Shown in pieces: positions 59,147 to 64,000 of a stretch of 64,000 bases of DNA (the stretch's first letter is position 1; each line of letters opens with the position of its first letter). The DNA is from Leifsonia tongyongensis. Lineage in GTDB: Bacteria; Actinomycetota; Actinomycetes; Actinomycetales; Microbacteriaceae. Where the stretch lies: contig NZ_JAAGWY010000005.1 of NCBI RefSeq assembly GCF_010686705.1, positions 281,213 through 345,212 of the forward strand, given 5' to 3'. The notes under the pieces were generated by a model. The model searched no databases. It was given only the letters and a program-made list of their open reading frames with translations, and was not told the origin of the DNA. Position numbers and translations under genes: made by a program.

Positions 59147-60376
59147 GTGACTACCGTCGTCCACCCCGGTGACTCGCTTACTGGCCGCCAGCGGCTCGCG
59201 TACATCCTGATCCTCGGCGCGCTGACCGCGCTCGGGCCGTTCACGATCGACATGTACCTGCCTGCCCTTCCGACGCTCGAGAACGAGTTCGGAGTTTCGA
59301 CGGCGGCGATCCAGCTGACCCTGACGGCGACCACGATCGGGTTCGGACTCGGACAGCTGATCGTCGGGCCGTGGAGCGACAAGGTCGGTCGGCGGCTCCC
59401 GCTGATCCTCGCGACAGCCGTACACATCGTCGCCTGTGTCGGCGCGGCTCTCTCGCCCAACGTCGAACTGCTCGCCGCGTTCCGTGCCCTCCAGGGCATC
59501 GGGGCGGCAGCAGGCGGCGTGGTCGCGATGGCGATGGTCCGTGACCTTTTCGGCGGCCGCCCGCTGGTCCGGATGCTCAGCCGTCTCGCCCTCGTGAGTG
59601 GACTCGCTCCCGTCCTGGCGCCCGTGATCGGCTCGCAGCTGCTCCTCGTCATGCCGTGGCGGGGAATCTTCTTCGTGCTCGCCGTCTACGGGCTCTTCGT
59701 CCTCGTCTGTGTGACTGCGTGGATCGTGGAGACCCTCCCGAAGGCCAGGCGCCATGACGCCGGCCATTCGACGACCCGCCAGCGCTACAAGGCGGTGCTC
59801 AGCGACCGCGTCTTCGTCGGCATCGCGATCGTCGGAGCGATGAACTTCACCGGCCTCTTCGCGTACCTCTCGTCGAGTTCGTTCATCTTCCAGGGCCTCT
59901 ACGGCTTCGACGCGCAGCAGTACGGGCTCCTGTTCGCGGTGAACTCGATCGGCATCATCATCGGAGTCCAGTCGTCCGCGCGCATCACGAAGTACGTCGG
60001 CCCGCAGTGGATCCTCGCCGTCACGACGGTCGTGATGCTTGTGTCGGCGCTGCTCATCGTCATCCTCGGCCAGGCCGGTGCGGGTATCTGGGGCACCGTC
60101 ATCCCCCTGTGGTTCTTCATCGCGGCGTGCGGGTTCGGGTTCCCCTGCGTGCAGGTGCTTGCGCTGAACGGCCACGGCCGTGAAGCCGGCACCGCAGCGT
60201 CGCTGCTGGGCGCTGCGAACTTCGGGATCGCCGGGATCATCTCGCCGGTGGTCGGCCTGCTGGGCACGAGCAACGCGATTCCGATGGGTGCGGTCATGGC
60301 AGTGACGTCGACCGTGAGCATCTGCGCCCTCTGGTTCGTGGTGCGGCCGCGTACCGTACCCGCGCTCACGCACTGA
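59147..60376 (+). CDS. Bcr/CflA-family multidrug efflux MFS transporter
   Basis: 409 residues from GTG 59147 (AAGGA upstream; the longer frame to 59006 would cross the palindrome). Twelve helices. Helix 1 reads LILGALTALGPFTIDMYLPALPTLENEFG, the Bcr/CflA signature (D-MYLPA-P). The loop motif is GPWSDKVGRRLPLILAT. Family members export bicyclomycin, chloramphenicol, sulfonamides or cysteine by proton antiport. No regulator gene is adjacent on the 5' side other than the ROK gene. Confidence 0.92.
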   Translation: MTTVVHPGDSLTGRQRLAYILILGALTALGPFTIDMYLPALPTLENEFGVSTAAIQLTLTATTIGFGLGQLIVGPWSDKVGRRLPLILATAVHIVACVGAALSPNVELLAAFRALQGIGAAAGGVVAMAMVRDLFGGRPLVRMLSRLALVSGLAPVLAPVIGSQLLLVMPWRGIFFVLAVYGLFVLVCVTAWIVETLPKARRHDAGHSTTRQRYKAVLSDRVFVGIAIVGAMNFTGLFAYLSSSSFIFQGLYGFDAQQYGLLFAVNSIGIIIGVQSSARITKYVGPQWILAVTTVVMLVSALLIVILGQAGAGIWGTVIPLWFFIAACGFGFPCVQVLALNGHGREAGTAASLLGAANFGIAGIISPVVGLLGTSNAIPMGAVMAVTSTVSICALWFVVRPRTVPALTH

Positions 60377-60419
60377 AATCCTCCGTGGCGTCTGGGAATC
60401 GACACGATAGTTTGAGAGG

Positions 60420-61103
60420 ATGACCGACCACCGTGTCGACGCGGGCGACCTGCACCAGGCGCACACCATCTCGCGTTTCTGGCCGGTGCTCTCCGCATCC
60501 GTGGCGCTCGCCCTCGTGCTCATCATGGCCGGCATCATCGCCCTGCGCCCGAACGAGCCGTTCGTCCTCGACGTGAAGTGGATGGGCGAGGTCGTCGAGC
60601 ATCGCTCCCCGTTCTGGACCGTGCCGGCGCTCATCATGAACACCGTCGGAGGGGGCCTCATCGGGATCGTCGTGGTGCTGCTCCTCTTCCGAAGGCCGTG
60701 GGCCGCCCTGTACTACGCGATCGCCGCCGCTCTCAGCGCGGGCTGCGTGCAGCTACTGAAGGTGACGGTCGGCCGGGCGCGGCCGGAGGACATGCTGGTG
60801 CAGTCGGACCCTGGCTCATTCCCGTCCGGGCATACGGCGAACGCTGCGACGATGGCGGTCGCCCTGGGCATCATCTTCTATCCGCGCGTCTGGGTGTGGG
60901 TCGCCGGGAGCGCGTACGCCGTTGCGATGGCGCTGAGCCGCACGTACCTGGGCGTGCACTGGCTGAGCGACACGATCGGCGGGCTCCTCCTCGGTGCGGG
61001 CGTCGCCGTCCTGGTCTGGGCGCCGCTCGCCTTCAAGCTGGCCGCCGAGGGCGCGAGACCGCATCCGTTCGTCCTTGCGAGGAAAGCGTCTCCAACGTTG
61101 TAG
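60420..61103 (+). CDS. PAP2-family phosphatase (membrane)
   Basis: 227 residues with six helices. The three catalytic motifs are KVTVGRARP (114-122), PSGH (135-138) and SRTYLGVHWLSD (173-184, with H180 and D184). Such enzymes remove phosphate from undecaprenyl pyrophosphate or phosphatidic acid at the outer face of the membrane. TAGTTT lies six bases before the ATG, so it may be leaderless. Its last codons overlap a LacI operator for the next gene. Confidence 0.93.
   Translation: MTDHRVDAGDLHQAHTISRFWPVLSASVALALVLIMAGIIALRPNEPFVLDVKWMGEVVEHRSPFWTVPALIMNTVGGGLIGIVVVLLLFRRPWAALYYAIAAALSAGCVQLLKVTVGRARPEDMLVQSDPGSFPSGHTANAATMAVALGIIFYPRVWVWVAGSAYAVAMALSRTYLGVHWLSDTIGGLLLGAGVAVLVWAPLAFKLAAEGARPHPFVLARKASPTL
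61092..61103. promoter_or_regulatory. LacI operator overlapping the PAP2 stop codon
   Basis: TCCAACGTTGTA matches the perfect operator TACAACGTTGTA at 62373-62384 at 11 of 12 bases. It lies 63 bases before the LacI start and suits autoregulation. Confidence 0.65.
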
Positions 61104-61166
61104 AGTTCCTGAGCGAGGGTGTGGGGCCGGTGCTCGGACGCGCATCCGCGATGAAGGAGGCGGACG

Positions 61167-62237
61167 GTGGCGGTCACCATGCACGACGTGGCGAAGCGCG
61201 CCGGCGTCTCGATCAAAACCGTCTCCAATGTGATCAACGACTACCCGCACATCCGCGAGGAGACGCGGTCGCGGGTCCTCGAGGCGATCGCCGCACTCGG
61301 CTATCAGCCGAATCTCTCGGCGCGCGGTCTGCGCTCCGGCCGGACGGGCGCGATCAGCCTGATCATCCCCGACCTCAAGAACGCCTACTTCGCGGAGCTG
61401 GCGGATGCGGTCATGCGCGCCGCTGCCGAGCACGACCTCGTGGTGATGATCCAGCAGAGCGGCGGCATCCGCGACCGCGAGCTCGAAGTGCTGCACGGTC
61501 CGCGCATGCGCATGGTCGACGGCATCCTGTTCAGCGTGCTGGCGCTCGGCCAGGAGGACGCGGGTCTCCTCGACATCCCGACGCCGCTCGTGCTGCTGGG
61601 TGAACGCATCTTCAACGGTCCTGCCGACCACGTGACGATGCAGAACGTGGCGGCCGCACGGGCCGCGACCGAGTACCTGATCTCGCTCGGCCGTAAGCGG
61701 ATCGTCGCATTCGGCGCGCACGAGGACGACGGGATCGGCTCCGCGGGCCTGCGCCTCACCGGCTACAGGGAGGCTCTCGCGGCAGCAGGGCTGCAGTATC
61801 GCGAAGAGCTCGTCGTCGACGTCGGCAACTGGAATCGCGCGGATGGCGCCGATGCGATGCGCGCTGCTCTCGCATCCGGTCTCGAGTTCGACGCCGTGGT
61901 CGCCTTCAACGACGTGATCGCGCTCGGTGCGGTGCGCGTGCTCCAGGAGCGGGGCATCCGCATCCCCGACGATGTCGCCGTGATCGGATTCGACGACATC
62001 GACGAGACCCGGTATTCGCTTCCGTCGCTGTCGACGGTCGATCCTGGGCGTGAGGAGATCGCCGAGACCGCCGTCCGGGTGCTTCTCGAGCGCATCAACG
62101 ACCCGGCCGGCGGGGCTCCGCCGCGGGAGTACGAGTCGTCGTTCCGCATCGTCGAGCGCGAGTCGACCCTCGGCGTCGCGTCCTCCCTGCACCCTCGCGT
62201 CGGCCCGCACGTCCACCCCCACCCCACTTCGCGGTGA
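61167..62237 (+). CDS. LacI-family repressor of the arabinofuranosidase gene
   Basis: 356 residues from GTG 61167 (AAGGAGG at six bases). The helix-turn-helix is TMHDVAKRAGVSIKTVSNVINDY (about 4-26) and the hinge is LSARGLRSGRTG. The sensor core follows (ISLIIPDLKNAYFAELADAVMRAA ... VIGFDDIDETRYSLPSLSTV). The C-terminal 20 residues are His/Pro-rich (HPRVGPHVHPHPTS), which is unusual. Matching TACAACGTTGTA-type operators before itself and before abf identify both as targets. The inducer is probably arabinose or an arabino-oligosaccharide. Confidence 0.92.
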   Translation: MAVTMHDVAKRAGVSIKTVSNVINDYPHIREETRSRVLEAIAALGYQPNLSARGLRSGRTGAISLIIPDLKNAYFAELADAVMRAAAEHDLVVMIQQSGGIRDRELEVLHGPRMRMVDGILFSVLALGQEDAGLLDIPTPLVLLGERIFNGPADHVTMQNVAAARAATEYLISLGRKRIVAFGAHEDDGIGSAGLRLTGYREALAAAGLQYREELVVDVGNWNRADGADAMRAALASGLEFDAVVAFNDVIALGAVRVLQERGIRIPDDVAVIGFDDIDETRYSLPSLSTVDPGREEIAETAVRVLLERINDPAGGAPPREYESSFRIVERESTLGVASSLHPRVGPHVHPHPTSR

Positions 62238-62248
62238 GTTGGCACAAG

Positions 62249-62278
62249 TGGCCGCTATGACGCGCGTTGAAGCGGCCA
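62249..62278. terminator. Hairpin after the LacI gene
   Basis: TGGCCGCT and AGCGGCCA (62249-62256, 62271-62278) pair perfectly around 14 bases, 12 bases after the LacI stop. No T-run follows. Confidence 0.4.
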
Positions 62279-62325
62279 TAAGCGCCATGTGACGGATGCT
62301 CACCGCCTGTGACGAGCGGGGAGGG

Positions 62326-62384
62326 TTGACAGGGGAGAGTGCTCTCGAAAGGATTGGCGTACAACGTTTACCTACAACGTTGTA
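62326..62384 (+). promoter_or_regulatory. Promoter and tandem LacI operators of the GH51 gene
   Basis: TTGACA (62326-62331) and AAGGAT (62349-62354) are spaced by 17 bases. At the expected start lie TACAACGTTTAC (62360-62371) and the perfect palindrome TACAACGTTGTA (62373-62384), 13 bases apart, where a repressor would block initiation. Confidence 0.75.
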
Positions 62385-62407
62385 AACACACATCACGAAA
62401 GAAGACG

Positions 62408-63919
62408 ATGATCACCGCACGCCTCACGATCGACCCCTATTTCACTGTCGGCCCCGTCAACCCGCGACTCTTCGGGTCGTTCGTCGAACACCTCGGCCGG
62501 TGCGTGTACGACGGGATCTATGAGCCGGGACACCCGACCGCAGACTCCGAGGGCTTCCGGCGCGACGTGATCGAGCTCGTCAAGGAACTCGGGGTCACGA
62601 CGATCCGCTACCCCGGCGGCAACTTCGTCTCGGGGTTCCGCTGGGAGGACAGCGTCGGGCCGCGCGCGGAGCGTCCACGCCGCCTCGACCTGGCCTGGCA
62701 TTCCACCGAGACCAACGAGGTCGGCCTGCACGAGTTCTCGTCGTGGCTGGAGAAGGTCGGCAGCGAACTCATGCTCGCAGTGAACCTCGGGACCCGAGGC
62801 ACGCTTGAAGCGCTCGACCTGCTCGAGTATGCGAACGTCCCATCCGGCACTGCGCTCAGCGACCGTCGAGTGGCGAACGGCCGCACCGACGCGTTCGGAA
62901 TCCGCATGTGGTGCCTCGGCAACGAGATGGACGGCCCGTGGCAGCTCGGTCACCGTTCCGCCGACGACTACGGCAAGCTCGCATCACAGACGGCCAAGGC
63001 GATGCGGCAGCTCGACCCCTCGGTCGAGCTCGTGGTGTGCGGGTCGTCTGGTGCGCAGATGCCGACGTTCGGCGAGTGGGAGCGTGTGGTGCTCTCGCAC
63101 ACCTATGAGGACGTGGACTACATCTCCTGCCACGCCTACTACCAGGAGAAGAACGGCGACCTGGACAGCTTCCTCGCGTCGGCCGTCGACATGGACCGGT
63201 TCATCGAGTCCGTCATCGCCACCGCCGACCACGTGAAGGCCGTGACGCGCAGCGAGAAGACGATCAACATCTCGTTCGACGAATGGAACATCTGGTACCT
63301 CGATCGCTACCACGATGTCGACAAGATCGAGGGTATCGAGAACTGGCCGGTCGCGCCGCGACTCCTCGAGGACTCCTATACGGTGGCGGATGCGGTCGTG
63401 TTCGGGAGTCTGCTCATCTCGCTCCTGAAGCACGCCGACCGGGTCACCAGCGCATCCCTCGCCCAGCTCGTCAACGTGATCGCGCCGATCATGACCGAAC
63501 CCGGCGGGCCGGCCTGGCGACAGACGACGTTCTTCCCGTTCGCACTGACCTCGCGGCTGGCGAAGGGATGCACGCTCGAGGTGCGCCTCACCGGCGACAC
63601 CTACGCGACCGAGCAATTCGGGGAGGTGAACCTGGTCGACGCGGTCGCGACGCACGACGACGCATCCGGCACGACGGCCGTCTTCCTCGTGAACCGCAGC
63701 CAGACCGAGGATGCGACGGTCACGATCGACCTCACGGCGCTCGGCAGCGTCTCGGTGGTGGATGCGCAGACGCTGGCGGATGCGGACATCCAGGCCAGGA
63801 ACACCCTCGACGACCCCGAGAGGGTCGGCCTCCGCCCCAACCCGAGCGTCGTCGCCGGCGACCACACCCTCACCGTGACCCTCCCGCCCGTCTCGTGGAC
63901 GGCCCTGTCGCTCGCCTAG
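62408..63919 (+). CDS. GH51 alpha-L-arabinofuranosidase
   Basis: 503 residues from ATG 62408 (GAAAG upstream), the normal length, no signal peptide. It begins ITARLTIDPYFTVGPVNPRLFGSFVEHLGRCVYDGIYEP, the GH51 signature. The acid/base is E173 in CLGNEMDGPWQ and the nucleophile E292 in ISFDEWNIWY. The C-terminal beta domain follows. It cleaves alpha-L-arabinofuranosyl side groups from arabinoxylan or arabinan fragments in the cytoplasm, feeding L-arabinose to araBDA. Confidence 0.96.
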   Translation: MITARLTIDPYFTVGPVNPRLFGSFVEHLGRCVYDGIYEPGHPTADSEGFRRDVIELVKELGVTTIRYPGGNFVSGFRWEDSVGPRAERPRRLDLAWHSTETNEVGLHEFSSWLEKVGSELMLAVNLGTRGTLEALDLLEYANVPSGTALSDRRVANGRTDAFGIRMWCLGNEMDGPWQLGHRSADDYGKLASQTAKAMRQLDPSVELVVCGSSGAQMPTFGEWERVVLSHTYEDVDYISCHAYYQEKNGDLDSFLASAVDMDRFIESVIATADHVKAVTRSEKTINISFDEWNIWYLDRYHDVDKIEGIENWPVAPRLLEDSYTVADAVVFGSLLISLLKHADRVTSASLAQLVNVIAPIMTEPGGPAWRQTTFFPFALTSRLAKGCTLEVRLTGDTYATEQFGEVNLVDAVATHDDASGTTAVFLVNRSQTEDATVTIDLTALGSVSVVDAQTLADADIQARNTLDDPERVGLRPNPSVVAGDHTLTVTLPPVSWTALSLA

Positions 63920-63929
63920 CCCGGATCTT

Positions 63930-64000
63930 CGCCGAGAGTCGGGGGGGGGGGCCCCCGGGGGCCCCCCCCCCCCGCGGGAACCCGGCCCCCCGCCCCCGAC
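63930..64000. other. Palindrome start then unreliable G/C-only sequence at the edge
   Basis: CGCCGAGAGTC (63930-63940), the family word of palindromes A and B, is followed by runs of G, C, G and C with almost no A or T. This is very unlike the rest of the window. It looks like failed sequencing or assembly inside a strong hairpin at a contig end, and should not be annotated as biology. Confidence 0.75.

Noticed and set aside
63941..64000. G-quadruplex or GC-rich regulatory element
   Set aside because: Four alternating homopolymer runs at a sequence edge are far more likely to be a sequencing or assembly error.

Overview
The window is a piece of a high-GC actinobacterial chromosome, most likely from the family Microbacteriaceae (Leifsonia/Microbacterium relatives). 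The signs are the base composition, the frequent GGATGC/GCATCC words inside genes, many GTG starts, apparently leaderless genes with a TAGGNT -10 element six bases before the start codon, a LAxTG sorting signal, and an actinobacterial-type rplJ leader. It holds about 47 protein genes packed with little spacing. The first gene is cut by the left edge. The right edge ends in an unreliable G/C homopolymer stretch. I found no tRNA, rRNA, insertion sequence, prophage or CRISPR array.

Layout. 1-6323: the end of a sugar-phosphate isomerase-like gene, a pentapeptide-repeat protein, a MacB-type ABC pair (minus strand), and a divergent OmpR-type two-component system. 6338-10225: a LacI repressor, a ROK sugar kinase and a two-domain phosphomannose-isomerase-like protein, with matching LacI operators before the repressor and before the kinase. 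10337-12049: rplJ-rplL with promoter and leader, followed by a hairpin-rich stretch with a 49-codon ORF. 12091-14988: a secreted subtilase and an LANTG-anchored surface protein. 15117-16875: a MarR/MFS efflux pair. 16962-23384: an alpha-glucoside/maltose uptake operon divergent from a GH13 alpha-glucosidase. 23509-30149: an ABC exporter, mntH facing a DtxR-type repressor, and a transsulfuration pair (cystathionine beta-synthase and a cystathionine gamma-synthase/lyase). 30215-35166: a GT2-GtrA protein, a GT39 membrane glycosyltransferase and an amino-acid permease.

35325-63919 is largely a hemicellulose (arabinoxylan) utilisation island. It holds a LacI regulator with araBDA; xylAB; a LacI regulator divergent from a BxlEFG-like xylobiose ABC transporter and a GH3 beta-xylosidase; a Gfo/Idh - ThuA-like - Gfo/Idh operon; an acetyl xylan esterase; a ROK (XylR-type) repressor; and a LacI regulator with a GH51 arabinofuranosidase. 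An MFS transporter and a glycerate kinase sit between araA and xylB. A Bcr/CflA pump and a PAP2 phosphatase sit further on. Together these genes could deacetylate and hydrolyse xylan side chains and xylo-oligosaccharides, import the products, and feed L-arabinose and D-xylose into the pentose phosphate pathway.

Main signals beyond the genes: (i) a 21-bp inverted repeat TTTGT-N11-ACAAA, seen twice exactly and once with one mismatch, before three pentose/hemicellulose transcription units, which proposes a ROK regulon; (ii) a family of long intergenic palindromes sharing sequence blocks; (iii) four LacI-type operator sets that each match a local regulator; (iv) a related CACAG-N6-CAWAG box upstream of both the two-component system and the glycosyltransferase operon; (v) a 34-bp perfect direct repeat and repeated TGTGAAC half-sites before araB.
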